Assembly (NCBI GenBank): GCA_025175895.1
Contig: CM046004.1
Coordinates: forward strand, 17,905,011-17,969,010
Source of the DNA: Wurfbainia villosa
Taxonomy: Eukaryota > Streptophyta > Magnoliopsida > Zingiberales > Zingiberaceae
Reading direction: 5' to 3'
DNA: 64,000 bases
The notes under the pieces are model-generated. The model had not been told where the DNA came from, searched no databases, and was given only the letters and a program-made list of their open reading frames with translations. The position numbers were made by a program, and so were the translations under genes. This document shows positions 10,888 to 23,321 of the stretch, piece after piece (the first letter of the stretch is position 1; the number at the start of each line of letters is the position of its first letter).

Positions 10888-11640
10888 TTGAGCATGGAAA
10901 TGTATCTTAAAACTCAAGGAGAAATAAGGGAAATGAGTAAAGTATCATATTCCAATACAGTTGGAAGTTTAATGTATGTAATGATGTGTACACGATCAGA
11001 CATATATTATGCAGTCGATCTGATAAGTAAATATCAAGCAAATCCTGGAAGGGGTACTGGAGAGCAGCGAAAATGATTTTTTGATATCTCAAAGAAACTA
11101 CAAATTTCTCTTTGTGTTACAGAGGAGGTGATTTGCGACTTGTGGGATATCCAGATGCCGATTAGAGAGGCGATTTGGATAAATGCAAATGGACATCAGG
11201 TTTCACATCTTACTCAATGGCAGACCTTCTCTTAAAACAGTAATAAGAAAACCTATGTTGCTCTATCTACAATGGAGGCTGAGCTCATGGCATGTTCAGT
11301 GGCATGTTTAGTAACAGTTCAAGAGAGTGTTTGGCTCCTATTGTATGACCTAAAGATTGTAGTGGATAGTGGGAGGTTAGTAATGATTTATTGTGATAAT
11401 CAGACCACTATCACTTACACTTGAGATCCTAAGTTTCATAGTAGAACCAAACACATTGATACTAGATATCATTTTGTGAGAGACATCATTGAGAAGAATG
11501 AAATGATTGTCAAGTACATTTCAACACATAACATGGTGGTTGACCCCTTCACTAAACCTATCACAAGAGACTCCTTTATGGGACATAGAGAGTCATTGGG
11601 TTTGAACTTTTATATAAAATTTCTCAAATTGTACTTTATC
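10888..11640 (+). pseudogene. Copia RNase H relic
   Basis: Typical Copia RNase H pieces are in order: YSNTVGSLMYVM and CTRSDIYYAV, LSTMEAELMA, IYCDNQTT, HSRTKHIDTRYHFVRD and DPFTKPI. Stops occur at about 11074 and within 11230-11425. Confidence 0.85.
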
Positions 11641-11653
11641 GATAATTATGATG

Positions 11654-11655
<2 letters not shown>

Positions 11656-11696
<41 letters not shown>
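11656..11696. repeat. (TA)n microsatellite
   Basis: About 40 bp of uninterrupted TA dinucleotides just after the old Copia RNase H. Confidence 0.95.
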
Positions 11697-11699
<3 letters not shown>

Positions 11700-12113
11700 A
11701 GGTAGGCAAGTTCAACTCTCACACACGAGTGACCACCTCCAAGAGTGGAGATAAGGCGGTTTCTAGCTGTGAGAGATTTTGAGAGTAACCCTACTAGAAT
11801 TTAAGTCTCCCTGATACGTGTTCAGGATAAGGTCATGTGTGCCATGTCCGAGATGGAAGTAGTCATATCCATGTTGCTTGTAAGTAACCAGGTTTGAGAT
11901 CTCAGATATCACCTACGATTTATGATATTATCTTTAAGATACTCTCTCTGAGATCTCTGGATAAAGTCTTATGTGTAGATTGAGTCCCATACTTGAACAG
12001 TGTTAGAGAAAACTAACATATGCCCTTATGAGAAATGAAGAATCAACACTGTAGCACGTGTTTCATACCACGTGTGATAAATCAACTAGGAAAAGCGGGA
12101 GCCATATTACTTG
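11697..12113. other. Non-coding 3' tail of the old Copia element
   Basis: No ORF. It continues, after conceptual removal of the CACTA element, into 38286 onward. The last three bases (TTG, 12111-12113) are one copy of the CACTA target duplication. Confidence 0.55.
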
Positions 12114-12122
12114 CACTATAAA
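12114..12122 (+). repeat. CACTA left terminal inverted repeat
   Basis: CACTATAAA, exact inverse of 38274-38282. Flanked on its left by the TTG duplication at 12111-12113. Confidence 0.95.
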
Positions 12123-12405
12123 TATACATCAAAATAGTGACGAAATTTGACAACGAAAATAATTTTTTGCAAATTTGCGACGAATTGTAAATTTTGTCTC
12201 AAATTAGTAATGAAATTTCTAACAAAAAAATTTTTTGTTGCAAACTTATTTACATTTGCAACAAATTAAATTTCGTCGCAAATATCATCGCAGTTTTGCA
12301 ACGAATTTTATTTTTCGTCGCAAATTTACGACGAAAAATCAATTTTGTTGCAAAATTTTGCAACAAAATATAATTTTGTCGCAGAATTTGCAACGGATTA
12401 TGAAT
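12123..12405. repeat. CACTA left subterminal repeat array, outer part
   Basis: Many direct and inverted copies of a short motif around TTTGCGACGAA / TTCGTCGCAAA with AT-rich spacers. In En/Spm such arrays bind the TNPA protein. The array continues at 14634 after the nested solo LTR. Confidence 0.85.
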
Positions 12406-14628
12406 TGTTGGGTTTTCGGCACCGCGGTGAGTGTGTGTTCGAACATGTTTCGTAAACATGTGCACAACAGAAGAATTAAAAAGCAATAAATCTAATTTAT
12501 TACAATACACACATCACACACATGCATAGTACAATTTGTGTAGACATAATCGTAGTTTCAAATTTTTGCAATAAAAGGAAATTATGCTAGTTATATCTGA
12601 CGTATCACGTGCAGTGGGAATGACATCAATCGGAGCAACTCTCGCTAGAATTGTCTCTATCCGTATCCACGCCAAGTACCGTCAGGATAGCTTCGCCAAG
12701 ATACGAGCCTCGTCTTCGTAGGAGTCACTAGCCTCGTGTCGAAGATGATGTGATTGAGAGAAGATCACAATCCGAATCAAAATTTGGATTTGAAAAACGA
12801 GTCCCCAAAACTCGCTTCTCCAGAGAGGTATTCGTCAACCGATTGACGAATCTTTGGTCCTCCACCTATGAGGATTACCGGAGATCAAATCCCCGGTAAG
12901 GTAGCCACTGTTGGAGCTCCAAACATCGTCCAAACGATGCTCTGACATGAAAGGAAATAAGCTATCCAGAAAATTGGACAGATTGGTGGAGGATTTGCGC
13001 CGACCCAAAGGAGGAAGGTCGGCTGCACCTTGGTCATCGGAGCCAAGGGATGTCACCGGAGGGTCGCCGACAGCAGCAGGTGGCCGACAGCAGCTGGTGG
13101 CGTCGGCGGCAGCAGCTGTAAGAGGCGACAACAAGGTTGGGCGGCAACCTTGTTGGGCAGCAAGAAGAGGAGAAGGGCTTGGGTGGCTAGGGTTTCCAAA
13201 ACACAAGTTATCTACGAAAAACCCTTAAGCCATGTTTTATAGAGAACACATTCTCCTAACAATTATTGGTTCATAACCAAAACCCGTTAACCCGCTCCAA
13301 TAACTTAAGTTAAAATAAACCAAACTACATTGGTCTATTTTAAGTTAAAACAAACTGAACCAACTTTGGTTCATTCGTTTAAAATAAACCAAACCACTTT
13401 GATTTATTTTCCACCATTGGATTAGAACCAAACCAATTTGGTTCATCCATCATGTCTTCATAAGACTCGACTCATCTATGCTTTCGTTGCGACTGAAATG
13501 ATTTCATGTTCGCTCCTTGTTTGGTCCAACCAAACCTAGTTTCTCTCGATATGAGAATCTCATTCTCAAGCTCATTTTAAATCCTTCGGATTACACTCGT
13601 TGTGCATGTGACCAAATAGGTTCTCGATTTATGTTGGTCGTCTATAATTAACCATTAATTATAGAATGATCATGAGTGGCACCTAGTAGTACGTCATGAT
13701 CTCCAATTAATCGAAAAGTCAACGGTTGATCCAGAACCATTTCTGAAACCCTTCAACAGCTACAATGAATCATGCCCCGTTCCCTTCACGCATCTTATAC
13801 CCACTTGGTTTAGGACATGGTCTATAGTGTCAGTCCCCACCAGGCTGACAACGTCACACCTAGCATAAGTATCATTTTCTCATCCTACGGATTCTAGTTA
13901 TTGCACATGTATCCAAGAGTACCTTACTCTAAACATGTAATGTTTTGGCCAAAGACTTTAGTAACAATCCGACGAGAGGCCATGGGTATACATCTCCTCG
14001 CAAGGAGTGGTGAATCCTTTATAGGCTATTCAAACACCTTTGGGCATTTCGACTTATATCGAATCATCCTAGGTCCACATCTCCTCAGAGATACTTGCTT
14101 AAGATGTCAAAGCATAAGTCTTCATGACCAAGATGACTTGAATACTGCAAGTCAAAGGAACATCGTAGTTAAGCTACAGTAAGAACTTCATTGATATATC
14201 CATATATGCAGAGAACCATATGAAGTCTTACAGCAAGTCACTCCAATGAACTAGTTACCATAACTAGCATCCACGATTAACTCCGGACATCACAATGTCT
14301 CCATCCAGTGAGAATTAGCTACTTGGATACACCAAGGAGTATACCTCGTGCTAGTCTCGACAGAATTGATGGTGTCCAAATCTATCAATTCATTGACTAG
14401 GGATAATTCTAATACATCACAATTACACATAAAGAGATACTCACTAGTTGTGATCCAATCACAAATTCTCTCATGCTGTGAATCGTATCGTGGACATTCA
14501 GTAAATGAGTTTAAGATATAATCAAATATATGAAAATATGTATACTCAAATAGTGAATCTTCATTTATCATATAAATGGTTCAAACATAAGGCGATTATC
14601 TTAGGACATCTTTCATATATTTCTAACA
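12406..14628. mobile_element. Probable solo LTR (2.2 kb) nested in the CACTA left end
   Basis: Starts TGTTGGGTTTTCGG and ends ATTTCTAACA. It is flanked by TGAAT on both sides (12401-12405 and 14629-14633), and the CACTA subterminal array resumes immediately after. No gag or pol and no obvious internal primer site, so a solo LTR from recombination is the simplest reading; a small non-autonomous element is the alternative. Orientation by TG...CA alone is ambiguous. ORFs around 12835-13240 show no recognised domain. Confidence 0.8.
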
Positions 14629-14633
14629 TGAAT

Positions 14634-15020
14634 TCGTTGCAAAAAATTACAATGAATCATAATTCGTTGCAAATTTTTATAACGAATTCATAATTCGTTG
14701 CAAAATTTCTTACAAATTTAGCGACGAAAGATTTTCATCGGGAATTTTCAATTATTTGGCAAAAATAACAACGGCTAAAATTAAGAAATTTGCGACGAAT
14801 TTAATATTCGTCGCTAATTTGGCAACGAATTTAATTTTCATCACCAATTTTACAGTGAAAAAAAATTTCACCACAAAATTTTGTGACGAAATGTAAATTC
14901 GTCGCAAAATTTGTAACGATTTAATAATTCATTGCAAAATTTATGATAAACTTAGCGATGAAAATTTTTTCGTTGATATTTTTAATTGGCGATGAATACT
15001 CTATTCGTCGCCAAATTGGC
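14634..15020. repeat. CACTA left subterminal repeat array, inner part
   Basis: Continuation of the CGACGAA/TTCGTCGC array (for example 14785-14840 and 14884-14912), ending at about 15020 where base composition shifts sharply to GC-rich. Confidence 0.85.
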
Positions 15021-15954
15021 GACGATCTCTCCTCATGCGCTCCACCCCGCCGCTCGATCGGTACGCCTCTCCTCTCTTCCCCTCTTCCACCGCTAGAGCA
15101 GCGCCGTTGTTCTGCGAGCTCGTGCAGCAGCGGCGTCGTTGCTATGAGCTCGCGTAGCAGCGGTGTCTCGCTGCTGCGCGAGCATGACAGCGAGCTCACG
15201 ACAACTGTCGTGAGGTCGGTCACGATCTCTCGCGGCAGCTTCCACGCAAGATCGCGGCAGCGACCACGATCTCTCACTCGCGATAGCTGCCACGAGGTGC
15301 CGCGGGCAACTACCAGCTGACAGCTACCGTGAGCACACGTCGTAGGGGCACAATGATGCGATAGGGGGGGTTCATCGCCGCCCCCTGGATCGCGCACTTG
15401 GGTGGTCCATCGCCACCCCAGCTGGAGCTAGCATTTGTTCCAGGCTCCGCCGTGCCCCAGTTGGGTGGTTCATCGCCGCCTCTGGATCACGCACAACTAT
15501 TATGGCGACCTCATCCCTTCGCATCTTGTACTCGGCCATAACAGAGTCAACATGTTATTCAATTAAATTAGTAATGTGTAATATAAATACAAAACTAATG
15601 TTTTATTTTTCTTAGGTTTGTCGTACTTTGTCCTTCAGGTGATCCGTGTATTCGTGAAGTCTTCAACTGTGAGGTCATCCGTTGCTTCCACCAGGGCAGG
15701 TATATTGTATATTCAAAAATGTATAGTATTATCATTTTATAATATATATAATTAATATTTGATTTTAAGTAATTTTTTTACTTTAAATATATAACATTTA
15801 TTCGATATGTTATAGTTTGTAATTCAATATCATACAAAAACACAATAAGCACTAGAAGAATTTATTTTGAGTATAAATTTATTGTTAAATTAATATGGAT
15901 AAAATATGGAAAAAAATAGAATTAATCCTTTATATAAATTTGGAAACAGGACAA
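15021..15954 (+). other. GC-rich leader and AT-rich intron-like region before the CACTA transposase
   Basis: 15021-15540 is GC-rich with repeated GCAGCAGCGGCGTC-like motifs and open frames on both strands but no recognised domain. It may be the transcript leader or a captured host fragment. 15541-15954 is AT-rich with splice-like sites (CTTAG near 15615, GCAGGTATATTG near 15700). No gene is claimed. Confidence 0.45.
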
Positions 15955-18116
15955 ATGGAGAGAGAAAGAAGTTGGATGTATAAAAAGAATTTATCAGAAC
16001 GTCGTGGTTTATTATTGAGCTATAACAAATTTTGAATTTTGCTAGTAGCAATGTTGAGTTTATGGATGGAAATAAATTAAGGTGTCCGTGCAAAAAATAT
16101 CATAATGGTAAATTTTTCCAGTGTGATAAAGTTCGAGAATATCTTTGTAGATTTGATTTTACTCCAAATTATTATAATTGGACATGTCATGGTGAATTGT
16201 TCATATCTGATGAAGATGTTGGATGAAACATACAAAGGACAGTTAGTGGAGATCAAAGATATTATGATCAATTCAATCCATATCAGAGGATGATAATTGA
16301 TGCAGTTGGTCATAATTTGAATATCGAATCAAACGCTACAAGTTCTAGTTATCCTCAAATATTTGAACACATATATACTAGTTATTCATCGTCGTTGGAG
16401 GTGGTAGAAGTAACTGATGTTCATGAAAATGTATACAATGAACCATATCTCAAATTTCAAGAAGTGTTGAGAGCTGCAGATGAACCTGTATGGTCTAGTT
16501 GTGATAGTTACACTAAATTATCTCTCATCGTAAGATTGTTGAATGTTAAAGTTGAGCATAATGTGTCCGAAGATTGTTTTAATGATTTCATTCAAGTTAT
16601 TGGAGAAGTATTGTCGCATGATCATATAATGCCCAATGATTTTGACAGTATAAAAAAACTTATGAAAGATTTAGGTCTTCCGGTGCAAAGAATTGAAGTT
16701 TGCAAAGATAGTTGTATGCTATATTAGAGAGATAATGCAGATTTAGAGATTTGTAAATTCTATAATCAATGTAGATACAAGAGTACCACGAGATTGAATC
16801 ATAATAAGCAATGTAAGTCATTCAGACAAATGTTCTATTTGTCGTTAACTCCTAGACTGCAAAGGTTTTATGCATCAAAGGTCACTACTGAACATATGAG
16901 TTAGCATGCAAATCATGAAACAGAGGAGGGGCTAATGTGTCATCCATCAGATGCAGAGGCATGGAAAAATTTTGATAGAACATATCCTGAGTTTGCGAAT
17001 GAGACTCAAAACATCAGGTTGGGTCTATGTGCTAATGGATTTGCTCCATTTGGCAAATCAGGAAGAACTTATTCTTGTTAGCCAATTATTGTAACTCTGT
17101 ATAATCTTCCACCCGGTATGTGTATGAAAACACTGTATATATTTTTAACATTGATTGTGCCTAGCCCTTATAATCCCAAGAAGTTAATAGATGTTTACAT
17201 GCAACCATTGATTGTCGAGCTAAAACAACTATGGGATGAGGGTGTTTCTACATATGATGTTCATACTAATCCGATGTTCACAATGAGAGCTGCACTTCTT
17301 TGGATCGTAAATGATTTTTCTACTTATGGTATGTTATCGAGATGGGGTACCGCTAGGATTTTAGAATGTCCAATATGTATGGAGAGATCAAAGTCATTCA
17401 GATTGAAACATGGAAAGAAATCGAGTTATTTTGATTGTCATAGACAATTTTTATCGCCAAATCATAAATTTAGAATAAATAAAGAAGAATTCACTAAGAA
17501 TAAAATTGAAAGAACATCTCCACCATTGAGATTCACCGATCAATTCTTATGGCATAGAGTGCTTAACTTTCCATCTGTTATTGAAGAACCAAATATTACA
17601 ACATATGACTATGGAATTGCGTATAAATAGAATAAACGGAGTATATTTTGAAATTTTTTGTATTGGCAGAGTAATTTGATTCATCACAATCTTGATGTAA
17701 TGCATATTGAGAAGAATGTTTTTGATAATCTAATAAATATGGTGATGGATATTCCTAGAAAAATAAAAGACAATCTGAATGCAAGAAAAGATATGCATCT
17801 CATATGTAAACAACCCGCCCTTGATGTTGATGAAAATAGTAGGGGACCAAAACCAAAAATAGTTTATACATTGAATAAGGATCAGAGATGGATTGTTTGT
17901 GAATGGTTGAAATCATTGAGATTTTCTGATGGTTATATCTCTAATCTTGGCAGATGCGTCGATTTAAAGGAATGCAAATTGATTGGTTTGAAAAGTCATG
18001 ACTGTCATATATCGTGGAAAGACTAATTTCTATTGCTTTTAAGGAAATGTTACCAAATTTTGTATGGGGTACAATTACGGAATTAAGCATTTTCCTTCAT
18101 GATATTTGCTCGATAG
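15955..18116 (+). pseudogene. CACTA TNPD/TNP2-like transposase, N-terminal and core part
   Basis: It begins with a transposase-associated domain (MERERSWMYKKNLSERRG from 15955, then after a frameshift the cysteine/histidine part with CPCKKYHNGKF, to about 16230). From 16290 to 18012 a single frame carries the Transposase_21 core (FANETQNIRLGLCANG, HNLDVMHIEKNVFDNL) and the start of DUF4218 (SHDCHI). The frame is broken by five stops, at 16725, 16902, 17079, 17628 and 17649, each where the family has tryptophan, and by an indel near 18012. The product would cut and join CACTA ends. The coding sequence stops at 18116 because element B is inserted there, and it resumes in frame at 24904. Confidence 0.92.
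18112..18116. repeat. Target duplication GATAG, left copy (element B)
   Basis: GATAG directly before the LTR start, repeated at 24899-24903. Confidence 0.95.
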
Positions 18117-18284
18117 TGTTGGTGCAATCGACTCAGGTCAAGATTGACCAAACTCGAGTTTTACTTGAGTAGTGGTTTGATGTTAGTGTTTTAATGTTTG
18201 ACAAATGAGTTGACCATTGTTTGACAATAGGTCGACTAGATGGTTGACTTGGGGTTGACCATGATGGAGAAGTCCAAGTGGGAC

Positions 18285-18600
18285 ACTTGGCAATGGAAAG
18301 TCCAAGTCTTGGGTACTTGGCATGGAAAGTCCAAGCATGGGTCTTGGCAAGGGAAAGTTCAAGCTTGAGTCTTGGCAATTGGAAAATCCAACATGGGTTG
18401 GCATGGAAAGTCCAAGCATGGGTCTTGGCAAGGGAAAGTTCAAACTTGAGTCTTGGCAAATGGAAAGACCAACATGTGTTGGCAAGGGATGTCCAAGGGT
18501 TGATATTGGAGGCGTAAAGTCCAAGCGGGAATCTTGGCAGCATAAGTCTAACGGTTTGGCGGCGTAAAGTCCAAGTGTGAGTCTTGACAGCGTTAGCCCA
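18285..18600. repeat. Tandem array in the 5' LTR of element B
   Basis: Imperfect units of roughly 30 bp built on GGAAAGTCCAAGCATGGGTC and TTGGCAAGGG. The same array is at 23500-23820 and, inverted, at 6340-6700. Confidence 0.85.
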
Positions 18601-18807
18601 AATGTGTCTTGGCGATGTATACCAGCTTAGCATGACAATAGCCGATGGAAGCACCTGAAAGCTAGCATATAGATGAACAAGTCATGGATAACTTGGAGGG
18701 ATCTGATAGGCGTGAGACTGATGGAGGTGACTAGAAGGCTTAGGTCTAGGCTATGGGTGGTCTAGCAAGTATGAGGGCATCATACTTGGGGTTAAACCTC
18801 ATGGTTG

Positions 18808-19200
18808 AGGTTATCAGTCGATTGGGGCTTTGGGTCAGTCCATTGGCTAAGTGTTTTGACACTTGGCAGCTGAGTCGACTTGAGCAGTTGATTGAGATTA
18901 TGACTAGTCCACTGGCATGAGTCGACTAGGGTTCGACTGCGGTAAAGGCCTTGGTAGTCGACTGCCAATATTAGGCAGTCAACTGATGGCTTGAGAAGTT
19001 GATTGTCATGAAGGGCAATCGACTGCTAGTTGAGGTTGTGGGAGCAGAATGCTCGATAGCCGACTGGTCAATCAACTATGACCTTGGCAGTTGACTGATG
19101 GGTAATGGCAGTCGACTGTCAATGTATCCGTTGGAACTTATCCAATGTGGATCGAGTTGTTGTCTCACAACGGCTACAGGAGCAGTCGACTGCTAGGCAG
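18808..19200. repeat. Palindromic AGTCGACT tract upstream of the TATA-like box, 5' LTR of element B
   Basis: About a dozen perfect or one-off copies of CAGTCGACTG over some 390 bp, ending about 20 bp before TTTAAAAGG. The matching tract in the 3' LTR is at 24030-24430. Confidence 0.85.
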
Positions 19201-19707
19201 AAGTCAACCCGAGTTGCAACTTTAAAAGGAGCTCATGGAGGAGGATTTTGGTATGGTTCTTTGAGGCGATTTGGAGGGGATTTGCTACTGCAATCCAGAC
19301 CTTCAAAACTCTTCTCAAGCAACCAAAGATCAAGCAATCCAAAGTTTTTTGTAAAGTTTTTTTTACTTGCATTTTAGAGTATTTGCTTGTATTTGTCTTG
19401 TATTACTTTTATAATCGTTGTAAGAGGTTTCTCCATCTCCGACTTGTTGTCGAGAAGGAGTGTTTGTGATTAGTGGTGATATTTGCATCGCTAGAGCTCA
19501 TTCGAGCTCATCCGTGGAGTAGGAACCCTAAGGTTCCAAACCACGTTATATCTTGGTGTTATTGTGTGCTTGTTGTTGTGTATTTATTTATATCATTATA
19601 TATTCTGCTACGCACACTAACAATCGTAGCAAGCATGATCTAAATCCATCAAGAAATGAAAATGCGCCATTCACCTCCCCCTTTAGCGACGTCGAATTGC
19701 TAACAAG

Positions 19708-19723
19708 TGGTATCATAGCGAGA
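19708..19723 (+). promoter_or_regulatory. Primer binding site, element B
   Basis: TGGTATCATAGCGAGA two bases after the LTR. One base differs from the canonical TGGTATCAGAGC at position 9, which may weaken priming. Confidence 0.8.
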
Positions 19724-19771
19724 CCGCTCTTCAAGGTTTAACAACTAAGGGAGCATGGTAGGGGGAAGAAG

Positions 19772-21331
19772 ATGGAGTTTGAAGAAAAATTGGGATGAGA
19801 CATCAACACCCCAATTCCATACACCTTATATGGAAAAAAAGGGTTTGACCAATGGAGGGCACGAATGGAGAACTTCTTCATGATGGACTTTGAAGATTGG
19901 ATGATCCTAGTGAAGGGGTTTGAAATTCCAAGAGGTGTAAAAGGTGGATACCTCAAGAAGAAAAGATGGATTGAAGAGCAAGTCCAAGACTTCGAAAGAA
20001 ATGATAAGGTAATGCAATTAATATTAAATTCAATACCTAACGATATTGTGTCTAGGTTAGGTGAATTTCAAGATGCCAAAGAGCTATGAGATAAATTGGC
20101 CAAGCTCCATAAAGAACCATCCGTGGGTCAAGTAGAGAGAGAGCCCGAAGAGGAGTGCTCATCCTCACAAGAAAGTAAGGATTCAAAGATTGAGAGGTGT
20201 TTGACATCCGAGAAAAGAGAGGTGAAAGAAGTCTCCACCTTTAGGATTGAGGGGGAGGAGAGATCGCCGGAGCCGGAGCAAAATCTAGAAGTAGCTTCAA
20301 CCTCCGGAAGAAGTGAAGAATCAACTCCAACGCCAACCACCATTGACCTAGGTAACTCAAGCATTCCATTTAAAAATAAAATTCATATTATATGCTTTGA
20401 GTGTAGGGAAGTAGGACATTACAAGAGTAAATGTCCTAAAAGAGTCAAGAAAAGTCAATCGACATCAAAACCTCAAGAAAAGTCAAAGGATGTCGGAGCC
20501 ACAATAAGGAAAAGCAAGGAGCATGTAATTTGCTTCAAGTGCCAACAATTGGGGCATTATAGGAGTCAATGCCCTAGGGGGAGGAAGAAAGGCCAAGAAG
20601 GAGTCAACAATATAGGGGGAGCTTCTAAAGCAAACCCTAAGGTATATTTTTATAATGCTCATTTTTTATGTAAGAATCAAAATCATGCTTTTAATTCACT
20701 TACAATTTATCATAAAGAGCATGCTATAAATAGGCTTTATTGCTTAGGGGCCAAACATGTTGATTTTAGGTATAAGGACAAGTCTAGAAATAATGACTCT
20801 AGACCTATTTTAACTAATGAGAAATTTGGGACTAATGTCCCTAGAAAAAACCTACCTAGGAAAACTATTAGGAAGGTAGAGGACCATTTAGGCATTAACC
20901 CTAAGAAGGGTAGGCATATGGCTTGAGGAAATGGTAATGCCCAAAGACAAAATCAAAATTCAAAAATTGGACAATTAGAGCTAGAAAATCAAGTTTTGAG
21001 GTCAAAACTTGAGGAAATAGAGAAGACCCTTAGGAAAATGAAAAATCAAATGCAAGGGTCAAATGGTCAAAACTTAGGATCAAGGAGTCAAAACCTAGAG
21101 TCTAGGAAGCAAGGTTCACCCAAGGGCAAGAGAGGTTTGGGTCACAAACCTAAGCCCAAGGAGACTTACTATAGTGTTCCATTCGATTATGGAACACAAT
21201 CTAGGTCTAGGAAGGCCAAGGTTACTAGAGAGGCAATCCCTAAGGCTAACCATGGAGTGTGCCTAGTGGTTAAGATTTCAAGAAAACCTAGGGAAGCCAC
21301 TAAGAAGGTTATAAGTGGAGTCACCCCTTGA
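19772..21331 (+). pseudogene. gag: Copia/SIRE-like Gag of element B (interrupted by stops)
   Basis: Homologous along its length to the element A Gag. UBN2/DUF4219 N-terminus (FDQWRARMENFFM), Ser/Glu-rich linker, two CCHC knuckles (CFECREVGHYKSKC near 20395 and CFKCQQLGHYRSQC near 20531), basic region and coiled coil (ELENQVLRSKLEEIEK). Stops: TGA near 19796, TGA at 20087 where A has Trp, and TGA near 20924. The frame stays recognisable past the TGA at 21329 (PKEYLVNP near 21412). Not translatable as one protein. Confidence 0.88.
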
Positions 21332-23321
21332 GTTAACCTAGGCAAGATCACAATGACCAAGGCTACTAAGCCTAGGAGGGTCATTAGGAGGATATCTAGG
21401 GAGGTCATCCCTAAGGAATACCTAGTAAATCCAAGGATTCCAATAGGTTTTGGGTCCCTAGGAGCATGATCGATTCATGCTAAATGGGTTAGGTTGTGTC
21501 AACCTTGATTGAATGGGTAGTTAACTCAACCATAGCAAAGTTGACACTTTAGGTCATTTTCAAGGTTATGGGTACCTTGGAAATAAGTTTTAATTTCAAT
21601 CCTAAAAGATTTTAGGATGTGCCAATATTATTTAAGAAGTTTGATAAATTGATCAAATTAGCACAAACTAGGTTTAGAGGTCATGGTGTGTCATTTTGGG
21701 ATTTTGGCACACTTGGAAGATAAGTGTTATTATAACAAAATGAACTTAATCCTAACAAATGGCAACCAATATTAAAATTTAGGTATTATTATACCTTTAT
21801 ATTTTATTTGTCATGCCTTGATTGCCATATAACATATCATGACATCATTCTTATTCTTTATCATATAAATGTCATGATTATGCTTAGGGCTTATCTTTTA
21901 TGTCATGGGTATTTAGATTTAATCATATGTCATGACATCATGATTATTGGCACATATTTCTATTTATACTATCATTTATGCCATAATCATCATTCATGCA
22001 TTTATGATTTATGAAAATTGATTTAAGGACAATTGGCATAACTTGAAGCCCCATGTATAAGGGAATTAAATAGTATTGCCTTAGGAAAATACATGAGACC
22101 TTAGATTAGGATGAACAAAACTCACATCTTACATTAAATTGATATGTGTGTATTTTCAAACACCTTATACACATGTGAGATGATAGGAAATGAGTTAAGT
22201 TCAAGGTGCATAGTTTTTTGCATCTAGATGAACTCAAACTCATCTTATACCATGGATGAATCATGAGGAAAGCTTATGTAGAAGTCATGTGCATTAAGCC
22301 TATAGACCATGATTCAATATAAGGTTTTAAAAAATTATTTTAAAATCATTTTGAAAAACCTTGGTGAAACATATCTTTTGATAGCAATCACCATTGATAG
22401 AGTTGACACAAAGTAGGCTCAAAACATTGAACTTTTCAATGATTTTGAACTTTGTGTCAATCTCCTATTTTTATAGGTATTTTATTTTTCCAATATTTTT
22501 CACCCATAATAATTGACTTAAGTATTATACATATGAGTTTTCATGATTTTTCATATTATATATAATTACTTATGAATTTTTGAAAATCGATTTCTGATTC
22601 TGATTTTTGCATTTTGCATATATCAATCGACTGTCGCTTGTGGGAAATCAATTGATGCATAGGGCAATCGACTGTTGATTGAAGGAGTCGACTGCCAATG
22701 CTGATTTTGGGTAAACAAAGATGTTTAGCCCAATGTTTCAGCTATGTTAGGCTACCCTAACTGCTCCTAACCCTAAGATATGCTTTGAAAAACATTGGAA
22801 AGGGTGAAAATCCATTGGATATGGATTAGGAGAATTGTTTGAGTATGTATCAAGTTTAAGGTGTGTAAAAATTCAAGGTTGAACTTTTAATCTTAATTTT
22901 GATGGTTTAGTGTTCCTATAGGCTTAGGGGCTCTCCAAGGACATTATTAGTGCAATGGTCAAGGGGGAGCAAGCCTTTAGGGGGAGGTTATCCATCATGG
23001 GATGATGGATATGTTCTTCCTCATGAGGGAGAGAATTTGGAGAGTTGGAGAATTTTAGGATTCCCCCTCTTTAGTGATATGAGACTTATCACTAGGAAGA
23101 GTGAAGACATCCTAGATATTTTTAGACCAAGGGAGAGATTGTAAGATCTCATTGGGATATGAGACATTGACACCCTTGGGGAGAAAACATTTTTTATGTA
23201 TGTCAAAAAGGGTGAGAATTGATATGGGAGATTCCCAATTTGGATAATTGGAAGGATTGAATTGAGTTAGTGTTCTAACTCAAAGATGTTGGTTTTTATC
23301 AAACATCAAAAAGGGAGAGAT
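21332..23321 (+). other. Non-coding 3' internal region of element B
   Basis: AT-rich, no domain. It parallels the left 1.2 kb of the window (element A tail). A palindromic tract is at 22624-22700. A polypurine tract (AAAAAGGGAGAGA, about 23308-23320) abuts the 3' LTR and would prime plus-strand synthesis. Confidence 0.75.
22624..22700. repeat. Palindrome-rich tract, element B 3' internal region
   Basis: CAATCGACTG and GAGTCGACTGC variants, in the same relative position as the tract at 110-250 in element A. Confidence 0.7.

Larger units (their letters stand above)
8590..12113 (+). mobile_element. Old Copia element (Ivana-like pol), 5' and central part
   Basis: Plus-strand Copia pol decayed by many stops and frameshifts: GAG-pre-integrase/integrase (8600-9830), RT (10108-10790) and RNase H (10888-11640), then a TA microsatellite and a non-coding tail. 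The tail is interrupted by the CACTA element at 12111-12113, and the flank resumes at 38283. A polypurine-like GGAAAAGCGGGAG lies just before the CACTA insertion (about 12088-12100). Assignment to the Ivana-like monocot group rests on recalled family features and is tentative. Confidence 0.8.
18117..19705 (+). repeat. 5' LTR of element B
   Basis: TGTTGGTGCAATCG...GCTAACA, 1589 bp. Holds the AAGTCCAAGC-type tandem array (18285-18600), a palindromic tract (18808-19200), a TTTAAAAGGA TATA-like box near 19221, and CCCCCTTTAGCGACG near the end. Confidence 0.95.

Noticed and set aside
12835..13228. Overlapping open frames in the solo LTR
   Set aside because: Open on both strands in a locally GC-rich stretch, with no domain and within a TG...CA/target-duplication unit.
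14921..15397. Open frames in the GC-rich CACTA leader
   Set aside because: Both strands are open, with simple-sequence Ser/Arg/Ala products. No domain, so described as non-coding.
18133..18654. 173-codon and similar frames over the LTR tandem array
   Set aside because: They follow the repeat units (WTFHAKTHA-like repeats) in several frames and both strands and lie wholly inside LTRs, so they are not genes.
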